Made by a program: the position numbers and the translations under genes
Notes under the pieces: generated by a model
Seen by the model: the letters and a program-made list of their open reading frames with translations, nothing else
Told to the model about the DNA's origin: nothing
Database searches by the model: none
In this document: piece after piece, positions 1 to 6,183 of the stretch
Layout of the letters: every line of letters starts with the position of its first letter
Position numbering within the stretch: position 1 is the first letter of the stretch
DNA from: Clostridiales bacterium DTU092
GTDB lineage: Bacteria > Bacillota > Clostridia > Caldicoprobacterales > Caldicoprobacteraceae
NCBI GenBank assembly: GCA_001513505.1
Contig: LFTM01000308.1
Location: 8,259-14,739 of the forward strand
Direction of reading: 5' to 3'
DNA: 6,481 nucleotides

Positions 1-12
1 GGGCAAGGCCTT

Positions 13-939
13 TTGAATTCAGTAGCTCTTGATGAGGTTATCAAGGCGTTAAATTTTGAGATTGTGTATAGAGGAGACAAGACGGATATTGAGGTTACAA
101 CCAGCGATATAAACAGACCGGGACTTCAACTTGCCGGATTTTTTGATTACTTTGCCAGCGAAAGAATTCAGGTATTAGGCAAAACCGAGCTTACCTTTTT
201 GGAGGGGTTAAGTTCCGAAGTCCGGCAGGAAAGGTTGTGCAAGCTGTTTAGCTATGAAATTCCCTGCCTTATTGTGTCCAGAGGTATGAACATACCCGGC
301 TATATCACCGATTGTGCGGTGAGGTATAACAGGCCTGTGCTACGCTCCCAGCTGGCAACTACCAATCTTGTCAGCAGACTTACAAGCTATCTTTCATCTG
401 CTCTCGCTCCAAGAATAACCCGTCACGGTGTCCTTGTAGATGTGTACGGCGCAGGTGTATTTCTGATGGGTGAAAGCGGTATAGGAAAAAGTGAAACAGC
501 ATTGGAACTGATAAAAAGAGGTCACCGCCTTGTAGCCGATGATGCTGTGGAAATAAAAAAGGTGGCGGAGAACCGGCTTGTTGGTGAAGCTCCGGAACTG
601 ATCAGACACTTTATGGAGATACGGGGAATAGGCATAATTGACATCAAGGCCATGTATGGTGTAGGAGCGGTAATAAACAACAAACCATTGGATATTGTTA
701 TATATATGGAGGTTTGGGACAGCAATAAGGAATATGACAGGCTGGGATTGGTGGAAGACTACATTGAAATTCTTGGTGTAAAGCTGCCTAAAATAGTCCT
801 TCCTGTACGTCCGGGAAGAAATCTGGCAATCATAGTTGAGGTTGCTGCCAGAAACTGGCGGCTTAAGAACATGGGATACCATGCCGCCCGGGAGTTGGAT
901 AACAGGCTCAATGAATTGATCCAGATGAATAAAGGTTAA
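13..939 (+). CDS. hprK: HPr kinase/phosphorylase (start uncertain, possibly 5'-partial)
   Basis: Bifunctional cytoplasmic enzyme that phosphorylates the regulatory serine of HPr (or Crh) and removes that phosphate, controlling CcpA-type catabolite repression. The N-terminal domain covers about residues 1-130, with the family-typical segments TSDINRPGLQLAG (30-42) and RIQVLGKTEL (51-60). The catalytic domain has His138, the P-loop GESGIGKS (153-160, Lys159), LVADD (173-177) and the HprK signature EIRGIGIIDI (202-211). The PVRPGRNLA stretch lies near 264-272. From the TTG at base 13 it has 308 residues, close to the usual 310, and its N-terminus lines up with that of the Bacillus enzyme as I remember it. 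However, the frame is open to base 1, the only SD-like bases are a weak AAGG at 5-8, and TTG is a rare start, so a start outside the window is possible. All key residues are present, so the enzyme should be active. No clear terminator follows. Confidence 0.95.
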   Translation: MNSVALDEVIKALNFEIVYRGDKTDIEVTTSDINRPGLQLAGFFDYFASERIQVLGKTELTFLEGLSSEVRQERLCKLFSYEIPCLIVSRGMNIPGYITDCAVRYNRPVLRSQLATTNLVSRLTSYLSSALAPRITRHGVLVDVYGAGVFLMGESGIGKSETALELIKRGHRLVADDAVEIKKVAENRLVGEAPELIRHFMEIRGIGIIDIKAMYGVGAVINNKPLDIVIYMEVWDSNKEYDRLGLVEDYIEILGVKLPKIVLPVRPGRNLAIIVEVAARNWRLKNMGYHAARELDNRLNELIQMNKG

Positions 940-1046
940 AAAAGTTTTTTCTCCTTGTTTCTTGAAAATATTTGTTTAATAAGGCAGGAATACTGAAGTA
1001 AATATGCCCATATAAATGGAGTGAAGGTTTTACTTGGAGGGGTTAT
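940..1046. other. Intergenic gap between hprK and the solute-binding protein gene
   Basis: This gap of 107 bases is A/T-rich. It starts with a run of A (from the hprK stop codon) followed by six T at 945-950; only one base separates the runs and there is no GC stem, so I do not read it as an intrinsic terminator. No good housekeeping promoter is visible. A weak sporulation-sigma-like pair and a strong ribosome binding site lie at the downstream end and are listed separately. I see no riboswitch fold or small gene. Confidence 0.6.
987..1017 (+). promoter_or_regulatory. Weak candidate promoter, sporulation-sigma (SigE)-like
   Basis: GAATACT at 988-994 resembles a SigE-type -35 element (GAATATT class, one mismatch). 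After 14 bases, CATATAAA at 1009-1016 resembles the -10 element CATACAnT with two mismatches. Transcription would start near 1022-1024, giving a leader of about 24 bases that still contains the full SD at 1036-1042, a sensible geometry. Such short degenerate motifs occur by chance in A/T-rich DNA. No housekeeping -35/-10 pair with good spacing was found in the same gap, so the gene could also be read through from hprK. Confidence 0.25.
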
Positions 1047-2303
1047 ATGAAATTGAGGGTAAAGCCATTTACTCTTTTTTTATATGGGATTGTGTTGGTG
1101 CTGATTGTAATAGGAGCAAAGATCATCAGTAACGGTGTAAATCTCCCCGATCCTTTGGAACCCCTTACTGTAAAAAAGCCTGAATGGACAGGCTTGATAA
1201 CACTTTGGGATGTAAACTATGTTGATTGCGGTACGGGCAGTAACGCAGGATGGCTTAACCGGCAAATTCAGCGGTTTGAAAGGAATAACCCCGGGGTTTT
1301 CATTGATGTAAGGAGAATAACACCAGAAAGAATGAAAATGTACTTTGAAGGTAATATGCGGGATGAATTCTTGCCGGATATAATTGCATTACCGGTATAT
1401 GAAGAAATTGTTCCACAGGATCTTTTGCTGGATCTTAAGCCATATATTAAGCAAAATGAGCTTGACAGACTCCACCATATTGCAAAAAAACGTATCACCA
1501 GAAATGGGAAGATCATCGGAATACCCTGGATGATAGCGCCTTATGCTTTGATTTTCAATAACCGGCTGGTTGAAGAGGCAAATATTATCATTCCGGAGGA
1601 AGAGCTGGATTTTTCATTTTTGGATTCGGCTGTAAGAAACTTGACATTTAGCAAAATGGAAGGAAAAAGTCAGCAGCAGTACTTTGGTTTCTGCACTTAC
1701 TCCAATTTCCATTCCCGTCCTCTGCTGAGTATTATTCATGGAAATGAAGATACAATAATAGATAGAAAAGCTTATAATTTAATACTGAAATGGTACCAGG
1801 AATCGGGTGCTTTACCTCAGGGTATGGCAGATTATACATTCAATGAGGCATGGGAATTATTCGCCAGACAGGGCAGGGTTGGGATATTACTTGGAAATGT
1901 AAGGGCTATATACCAAATGCGGAGCCTGCAGCAGATGGGTAAAGGATTTGATATAACAGTGAAGGGGATACCAGCTGATGATAAAAAGGGATTATTTTCA
2001 GATCAAGTTGGTGCTTATGGAATAATAAAAACAGGCAACCGGGAAAAACTCGGTTTGTGTGTTTCCTTTCTAAAGATGTTGATTGAAGATGATGCTCAGA
2101 AAGAACTAAAACTCATAGGAGCATTCCCGGCTGTATCTACAATTGAGGCCATATACCAGGATGATCCCCAGATGAGTGTACTGGAATCTTCGTTGCAGAA
2201 TTATATCTTCAGTCCCGATGATCGGCATTGGAAAGAGAATGGGGAACGTGCATACGCTGAAGTTAAACAAATACTTGGAAGAGCTTCCGGTACTGAAGAA
2301 TGA
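1047..2303 (+). CDS. Orphan family-1-type extracellular solute-binding protein with N-terminal membrane segment
   Basis: Probable sugar or oligosaccharide binding protein of the ABC-importer type (SBP_bac_1-like), 418 residues, acting outside the cell membrane. Residues 1-7 carry Lys/Arg, then a hydrophobic segment spans about 8-24. There is no lipobox cysteine; the first Cys is residue 61. Signal peptidase I could cut after Ala24 (sequence IGA, poor at -3), so it is either membrane-anchored or released. Family-like parts are ITLWDVNY (51-58), the helix with FERNNPGVFIDV (77-88), LPDIIALPVYEE (109-120), LLLDLKPYI (126-134) and GKIIGIPWMIAPYALIFNN (154-172). The C-terminal lobe has FARQGRVGILLG (272-283), GAYGIIK (322-328) and FLKMLIEDDAQKEL (341-354). 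The start is fixed by the SD GGAGGGG at 1036-1042, four bases before ATG. No permease or ATPase gene is adjacent, so the ligand is unknown and a sensing rather than transport role is possible. Family call is sure; substrate is not. Confidence 0.85.
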   Translation: MKLRVKPFTLFLYGIVLVLIVIGAKIISNGVNLPDPLEPLTVKKPEWTGLITLWDVNYVDCGTGSNAGWLNRQIQRFERNNPGVFIDVRRITPERMKMYFEGNMRDEFLPDIIALPVYEEIVPQDLLLDLKPYIKQNELDRLHHIAKKRITRNGKIIGIPWMIAPYALIFNNRLVEEANIIIPEEELDFSFLDSAVRNLTFSKMEGKSQQQYFGFCTYSNFHSRPLLSIIHGNEDTIIDRKAYNLILKWYQESGALPQGMADYTFNEAWELFARQGRVGILLGNVRAIYQMRSLQQMGKGFDITVKGIPADDKKGLFSDQVGAYGIIKTGNREKLGLCVSFLKMLIEDDAQKELKLIGAFPAVSTIEAIYQDDPQMSVLESSLQNYIFSPDDRHWKENGERAYAEVKQILGRASGTEE

Positions 2304-2337
2304 GCCATTGCGGTTAAGGGTATATATGAAGTGATGC

Positions 2338-2364
2338 TTGCTATAGGAATAAAAATAGTATAAA
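2338..2364 (+). promoter_or_regulatory. Candidate murB promoter
   Basis: TTGCTA (2338-2343) matches four of six bases of the housekeeping -35 element, and TATAAA (2359-2364) matches five of six of the -10. The spacing of 15 is shorter than the ideal 17. The start point would fall near 2371, giving a leader of roughly 57 bases before murB. The -10 lies on the axis of the inverted repeat at 2352-2371, so a regulator bound there would block it. The A/T-rich background makes chance matches likely. Confidence 0.3.
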
Positions 2365-2371
2365 CTATTTT
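2352..2371. repeat. 8-bp perfect inverted repeat with 4-base loop
   Basis: The arms AAAATAGT (2352-2359) and ACTATTTT (2364-2371) are exact reverse complements around the spacer ATAA. In RNA the stem would contain a single G-C pair, so it is weak as an intrinsic terminator for the upstream gene, although A/U-rich sequence follows. As DNA it is a plausible operator half-site pair because it sits over the candidate murB -10. Which of these, if either, is true cannot be decided from one copy. Confidence 0.5.
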
Positions 2372-2427
2372 ATATTAATTTGATAGTAAATGGAACTTAT
2401 TAATAAATTGGTAATGGGAGTCAGACT

Positions 2428-3342
2428 ATGGATATCGAAAAAGTATATAACGATTTGGTTAAATATATTCCTGCAGATCAGGTTTTAATGAACGAATCAA
2501 TGAAAAACCATACCTCGTTCAGGATAGGCGGGCCGGCTGACATATTGGTTATACCATCCCACACCGAACATATACGCCATATATTGGAAGTATGTCAAAA
2601 ATGGGACATACCTTTCATGATCATGGGTAATGGATCCAATCTGCTGGTGATGGACAAAGGTATAAGAGGTGTGGTAATAAAAATGTCGGGTCTTTTTAAT
2701 GGAGTATCGGTTGAAGGAACCTGCATAAGAGCCCAGTCAGGGATCTTGCTTTCGGCACTCTCTAAGAAAGCACTTCAGGCCGGGCTGGCCGGTTTGGAGT
2801 TTGCCAGCGGGATACCGGGAACCCTTGGAGGAGCTGTAGCTATGAATGCCGGAGCATACGGCGGAGAGATGAAGGATGTTGTTGACTGGGTACAGGTTAT
2901 GGATTTTCAGGGGGAAATATATAATTTTTACAAAGAACAACTTCAATTTGGGTACCGTACCAGCTATATTCAAGAAAAGCCGTTAATAGTGACGGAAGTT
3001 AATTTATCTTTAAAACCAGGCGATCCGGAAGAGTCAAGGGCCATTATGAATGAGCTGACAAAAAAAAGACGGGACAAACAGCCATTGTCGCTGCCGAGCG
3101 CAGGAAGCGTTTTTAAACGTCCTAAAGGATATTATGCGGGAAAACTGATAGAAGATGCCGAGCTTAAAGGATTTCGTATAGGTGATGCTCAGGTTTCCGA
3201 GAAGCATGCCGGCTTTATCGTAAATCTTGGTAATGCGACCGCAAAAGATGTAATTATGTTAATTGAGACAATTAAACATAAAGTTAAAGAGGATACGGGT
3301 GTAGAGCTGGAACATGAGATAAAAATTGTTGGGGAAGAATGA
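2428..3342 (+). CDS. murB: UDP-N-acetylenolpyruvoylglucosamine reductase (MurB)
   Basis: Cytoplasmic FAD enzyme that reduces UDP-GlcNAc-enolpyruvate with NADPH to UDP-MurNAc, the second committed step of peptidoglycan precursor synthesis. The FAD-binding part shows NHTSFRIGGPAD (27-38), GNGSNLLV (67-74) and GIPGTLGGAVAMNAGAYGG (128-146). In the C-terminal domain, GYRTSY holds the conserved Arg177, SAGSVFKRP (224-232) holds the proton-donating Ser227, SEKHAGFIVN (257-266) is conserved, and Glu297 in ELEHEIKIVG is the probable catalytic acid. At 304 residues it is normal for the Gram-positive form, and all catalytic residues are present. GGGAG at 2416-2420, seven bases before ATG, supports the start; later Met codons (21, 25) would cut into the conserved beginning. 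It probably shares a transcript with the PHP gene 13 bases downstream. Confidence 0.97.
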   Translation: MDIEKVYNDLVKYIPADQVLMNESMKNHTSFRIGGPADILVIPSHTEHIRHILEVCQKWDIPFMIMGNGSNLLVMDKGIRGVVIKMSGLFNGVSVEGTCIRAQSGILLSALSKKALQAGLAGLEFASGIPGTLGGAVAMNAGAYGGEMKDVVDWVQVMDFQGEIYNFYKEQLQFGYRTSYIQEKPLIVTEVNLSLKPGDPEESRAIMNELTKKRRDKQPLSLPSAGSVFKRPKGYYAGKLIEDAELKGFRIGDAQVSEKHAGFIVNLGNATAKDVIMLIETIKHKVKEDTGVELEHEIKIVGEE

Positions 3343-3355
3343 AGGTGTATAAACT

Positions 3356-4105
3356 ATGGAATATTGCTTAACAGCTGATTTTCATACCCATACACGCTAC
3401 AGCCACGGGAAGGGTACAATAGAACAGAATGTGCTCATGGCACTGCAAAAGGGCCTGAAAAAGATAGCCATAACCGACCATGGCTTTAATCATTTTGGAT
3501 TTGGCATGGGCATTAGTGATATTGATCGGATGCGGAGAGAAATTGATGGTTTAAGGAAAAAATACCGTGATATAGAAATATTGTTTGGTGTTGAAGCCAA
3601 TTTGACCAGTTTAGATGGGGATATAGATATACCCGAAGAGTATATTAACGCCTTCGATATTATTTTAATGGGTTTTCATAAGGCTGTGGTTCCCTTTTCA
3701 GCTAAGGATGGATGGCAGCTTTTTGCAAAAAACATGTTATATCCGATTCTGCCTCTTCATGATAAAGAGAGAGTGCGGCATGACAACACCATGGCTATGG
3801 TCTTTGCTATGGAACGTTATCCAATTCATACTATTACCCATCCAGGTGCTAAAATAGATATTGACACGGCAATTCTGGCGCGAAACGCACGGAAACATAA
3901 TGTGTTCCTGGAGATTAACAGTTATCACGGTTTTATGACGGTAGATTATGTCAGGACAGCTATGAAGCAAGGGGCCTGTTTTGTTATAAACAGCGATGCG
4001 CATAGGCCTGAGCAGGTGGGGGAAGTGTCAAAGGGAATTATGATTGCCAGGGAAGCCGGATTACCACCTGACCGGATTGCAAACTCAAAAGATTTTTCTC
4101 AATAA
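3356..4105 (+). CDS. PHP-domain metal-dependent phosphoesterase (YcdX-like)
   Basis: Predicted cytoplasmic hydrolase of a phosphate ester with a three-metal centre; its substrate is unknown. All nine expected ligands of the YcdX-type PHP fold can be placed: His10 and His12 (DFHTHT), His17, His42 (TDHG), Glu80 (GVEAN), His108 (GFHKA), His162 (THPG), Asp214 and His216 (SDAHRP). Length is 249 residues, usual for a stand-alone PHP protein, so it is not a DNA polymerase fragment. The stretch between His108 and His162 is about 24 residues longer than I recall for E. coli YcdX and contains a Trp/Phe/Tyr-rich part (112-131). It follows murB after 13 bases; its SD-like GAAGGTG (3341-3347) overlaps the murB stop codon, so the two are probably co-transcribed and translationally coupled. 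Histidinol-phosphatase activity is a possible alternative, but no his genes are near. Confidence 0.88.
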   Translation: MEYCLTADFHTHTRYSHGKGTIEQNVLMALQKGLKKIAITDHGFNHFGFGMGISDIDRMRREIDGLRKKYRDIEILFGVEANLTSLDGDIDIPEEYINAFDIILMGFHKAVVPFSAKDGWQLFAKNMLYPILPLHDKERVRHDNTMAMVFAMERYPIHTITHPGAKIDIDTAILARNARKHNVFLEINSYHGFMTVDYVRTAMKQGACFVINSDAHRPEQVGEVSKGIMIAREAGLPPDRIANSKDFSQ

Positions 4106-4106
4106 A

Positions 4107-4117
4107 TATGCTATAAT
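4107..4117 (+). promoter_or_regulatory. Extended -10 promoter for rapZ-yvcK-whiA
   Basis: TATGCTATAAT is an exact extended -10 element: TATG, one base, then the perfect hexamer TATAAT at 4112-4117. No good -35 is found at 16-18 bases upstream, which extended -10 promoters tolerate. It begins two bases after the PHP stop codon. The start point would be near 4124, leaving a leader of about 69 bases before rapZ. This suggests rapZ, yvcK and whiA can be transcribed independently of murB and the PHP gene, although read-through is also possible because no terminator is seen between them. Confidence 0.6.
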
Positions 4118-4175
4118 ATAGGTAAAGTTCTGGTTATGCACAAAGTATGAAGTAAGCAAACCAAACCTAGGGGAT

Positions 4176-4190
4176 GGAGGTAAACAAAGG
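4176..4190 (+). promoter_or_regulatory. Two SD-like sites before rapZ
   Basis: GGAGG at 4176-4180 is a strong SD but lies 12 bases from the ATG at 4193, longer than usual. AAAGG at 4186-4190 lies only two bases from it, shorter than usual. An in-frame TAA at 4181-4183 rules out any start further upstream, and the protein begins with the conserved RapZ N-terminus, so the ATG at 4193 is right and the odd spacing is real. Confidence 0.6.
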
Positions 4191-4192
4191 TA

Positions 4193-5059
4193 ATGCGTTT
4201 TATTATTGTCACGGGGTTGTCCGGTGCGGGCAAAACCCTGGTGATACGTTGTCTGGAGGATATGGGGTTCTTTTGCGTTGACAATCTGCCGCCCAAACTT
4301 ATTCAAAAGTTTGCCGAACTGTGTTATCAGTCGTCAGGTAAAATAGATAAAATTGCTATAGTGGTGGACATTAGAGGTGGGGGCTTTTTTGACGATCTTT
4401 TTGAGTGTTTGTATATACTCAAAGAATCCGGTTATGACTATGAAATTTTATTTTTAGATGCATCGGATGAGGTGTTGATAAAACGGTATAAAGAGAGCAG
4501 GCGTATGCATCCTCTGGTAAAGGAAGGCCGGGTTATACAGGGGATAAATCTGGAACGTGAGCGCCTGAGCAGTCTTAAAGAAAAAGCCACATACGTTATA
4601 GATACCAGCTATATGCAGCCAAAAGAGCTTAGGGAAACACTGCTGAACCTTTTTGGTGATAACCGGGAGTATAAAAACTTGCTTATATCGGTCATATCCT
4701 TTGGGTTTAAAAATGGTATTCTTCTGGATGCTGATTTGATTATAGATGTCCGGTTTCTGCCAAATCCATATTATGTAGACGAACTTAAACACAAAACGGG
4801 AATAGATACTGATGTAAAGAAATATATTTTTTCATTTCCTGAAACGAAAATTTTCTTAAACAAACTGGATGATATGCTGAGCTTCTTAATTCCATATTAT
4901 ATTAGAGAAGGCAAATCCCAGCTTGTTATCGGAATAGGGTGTACCGGCGGGGTACATCGTTCGGTAGCCATAGCTAATGCCGTCTATGATTTCCTGAGGA
5001 ATAAAGGGTATCGTGTAAGTGTTGATCATAGAGACATTCAAATCAGGAAAGCTGAGTGA
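4193..5059 (+). CDS. rapZ: RapZ/YvcJ family nucleotide-binding protein
   Basis: P-loop NTPase of the RapZ (YvcJ) family, 288 residues, full length. The N-terminal kinase-like domain has Walker A GLSGAGKT (8-15), the VDNLPP segment (29-34), a Walker B-like VVDIRGG (57-63) and the FLDASDE to RRMHPL region (87-107). The C-terminal domain has SFGFKNG (169-175), DVRFLPNPYY (185-194), GIGCTGGVHRSVAIAN (247-262) and VDHRDI (277-282), the conserved end of the family. In E. coli, RapZ senses glucosamine-6-phosphate and steers decay of the GlmZ RNA, so controlling glucosamine-6-phosphate synthase. In Bacillus, YvcJ is a nucleotide hydrolase affecting competence. GlmZ-type RNAs are not known in Clostridia, so the partner here is unknown. 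It ends six bases before yvcK, with which it forms a conserved pair. Confidence 0.95.
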   Translation: MRFIIVTGLSGAGKTLVIRCLEDMGFFCVDNLPPKLIQKFAELCYQSSGKIDKIAIVVDIRGGGFFDDLFECLYILKESGYDYEILFLDASDEVLIKRYKESRRMHPLVKEGRVIQGINLERERLSSLKEKATYVIDTSYMQPKELRETLLNLFGDNREYKNLLISVISFGFKNGILLDADLIIDVRFLPNPYYVDELKHKTGIDTDVKKYIFSFPETKIFLNKLDDMLSFLIPYYIREGKSQLVIGIGCTGGVHRSVAIANAVYDFLRNKGYRVSVDHRDIQIRKAE

Positions 5060-5065
5060 TAGTTA

Positions 5066-6178
5066 ATGAAGCTTTTTATTTTTGGTGCTATTGCAGGAGC
5101 TGCTTTATGCATTTTATTAATATATTTGATTAAGCATCTGAGAAAGAATAATAATGTTAAAGAAAAATTTGAGAACTGGATTCTGCAAAAGAGGGATTTA
5201 AAAGTAGTTGCTATAGGTGGAGGAACCGGTTTGTCCACGCTGCTTAGAGGTTTAAAGCTGTATACCCGGAATATAACTGCTGTAGTAACTGTAGCCGACG
5301 ACGGCGGCAGTTCAGGGATGCTCCGGGAAGATCTGGGGATCCTCCCTCCCGGCGATATTCGCAATTGTATACTGGCACTTGCCGATGTAGAACCTATAAT
5401 GGAACGTCTTCTGCAGTACCGCTTTAATGAAGGGACACTGAAAGGGCAGAATTTAGGAAATTTACTGATAGCTGCCGTTACAGATATAGCCAATGGTTTT
5501 GAAGCCGGAATAAGGGAGATCAGCAATGTTCTGGCGGTTACCGGAAGAGTGTTGCCGGTATCCCTGGAAGATATTCATCTGGTAGCTAAACTTGAAGATG
5601 GTACGATTATCCATGGAGAGTCAAAAATTCCTGATGAACAAATAAAAAAGAAAAGCCCAATTGTAGAGATATCCATGGATAAGCCTTACTGCAAAGCGTT
5701 ACCCGAGGTAATTCAGGCAATAAAGGATGCTGATGTTATAGTTTTTGGCCCCGGCAGCCTCTACACGAGCATTATTCCAAACATAATAATTAAGGAAGTT
5801 GCACAGGCTATTGGTGAAAGTGATGCTGTAAAGGTGTATGTATGTAATATAATGACCCAGCCGGGTGAAACCACAGGCTACTCTGTGGCGGATCATGTCA
5901 AAGCAATTATAAAACATGGCGGCCCAAATCTGATTGATCTTGTGTTAGTGAATTCTACAAGGTTACCTTATGGTCTTTTGGCCAAATACCGTTTGGAAGG
6001 TTCATCTCAGGTTGAGCATACGGGTATGGAAGCACAAAAGGAACTGGATATTGAGTTTATCAAAGCAGATTTAGCCGATTTTTCCAAGGGTTTGATTCGG
6101 CATGATCCACAAAAGTTGGCAAAGAAAATTATTGAGATCGCATGGGACAGAATCAACAGTAAAGGATTATTGGGGTGA
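5066..6178 (+). CDS. yvcK: YvcK/GlmR family protein with N-terminal membrane anchor
   Basis: Member of the YvcK (GlmR, CofD-like) family. In Bacillus it is needed for growth and wall integrity on gluconeogenic carbon sources, binds UDP-GlcNAc, and in its free form stimulates the amino-sugar enzyme GlmS. The core starts at KVVAIGGGTGLSTLLRGLK (46-64), followed by VTVADDGGSSGMLRED (74-89), PPGDIRNC (94-101), GNLL (131-134), FGPGSLYTSIIPN (227-239) and CNIMTQPGETTGYS (260-273). The length of 370 exceeds the Bacillus protein (about 317) because of an added N-terminus: a hydrophobic helix at about 3-22, then Lys/Arg-rich KHLRKNNNVKEK (23-34). The charge pattern predicts the core in the cytoplasm. 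No ATG, GTG or TTG lies between helix and core, so the helix is not a start-site artefact. The SD is weak (GAGTGA, 5054-5059, overlapping the rapZ stop), suggesting translational coupling. Confidence 0.93.
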   Translation: MKLFIFGAIAGAALCILLIYLIKHLRKNNNVKEKFENWILQKRDLKVVAIGGGTGLSTLLRGLKLYTRNITAVVTVADDGGSSGMLREDLGILPPGDIRNCILALADVEPIMERLLQYRFNEGTLKGQNLGNLLIAAVTDIANGFEAGIREISNVLAVTGRVLPVSLEDIHLVAKLEDGTIIHGESKIPDEQIKKKSPIVEISMDKPYCKALPEVIQAIKDADVIVFGPGSLYTSIIPNIIIKEVAQAIGESDAVKVYVCNIMTQPGETTGYSVADHVKAIIKHGGPNLIDLVLVNSTRLPYGLLAKYRLEGSSQVEHTGMEAQKELDIEFIKADLADFSKGLIRHDPQKLAKKIIEIAWDRINSKGLLG

Positions 6179-6180
6179 GG
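6172..6180 (+). promoter_or_regulatory. whiA ribosome binding site overlapping yvcK stop
   Basis: GGGGTGAGG lies three bases before the whiA ATG at 6184 and contains the yvcK stop TGA (6176-6178). Translation of the two genes is therefore probably coupled. Confidence 0.6.
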
Positions 6181-6183
6181 TAA

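Larger units (their letters stand above)
2304..2427. other. Intergenic gap upstream of murB
   Basis: These 124 A/T-rich bases hold an 8-bp inverted repeat (2352-2371), a possible promoter overlapping it (TTGCTA at 2338-2343, TATAAA at 2359-2364, 15-base spacing), and the murB ribosome binding site GGGAG at 2416-2420. A second, weaker pair, TTGATA 2380-2385 and TAAATT 2404-2409, would start transcription on top of the ribosome binding site and is therefore unlikely. No small gene or structured RNA was recognised. Confidence 0.6.

Noticed and set aside
394..882. Minus-strand open frame of 162 codons
   Set aside because: It lies wholly opposite the catalytic domain of hprK and shows no recognisable domain. 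The plus-strand protein is clearly the conserved one.
938..950. A6-G-T6 palindrome just after hprK as a terminator
   Set aside because: The two runs are separated by one base, there are no G-C pairs, and the run of A includes the stop codon itself. It cannot form a stable stem-loop.
940..1046. Riboswitch or glmS-type ribozyme in the gap
   Set aside because: No recognisable conserved core or stable GC-containing stems were seen, and the downstream gene is not one usually controlled that way.
1227..1232. Cys61 of the solute-binding protein as a lipobox cysteine
   Set aside because: It is more than 35 residues after the hydrophobic segment and is preceded by YVD, not by a lipobox.
5038..5526. 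Minus-strand open frame of 162 codons
   Set aside because: It lies opposite the conserved start and core of yvcK, has no recognisable family or clear ribosome binding site, and has low-complexity Ser/Arg/Pro-rich composition. It is a shadow of the real gene.
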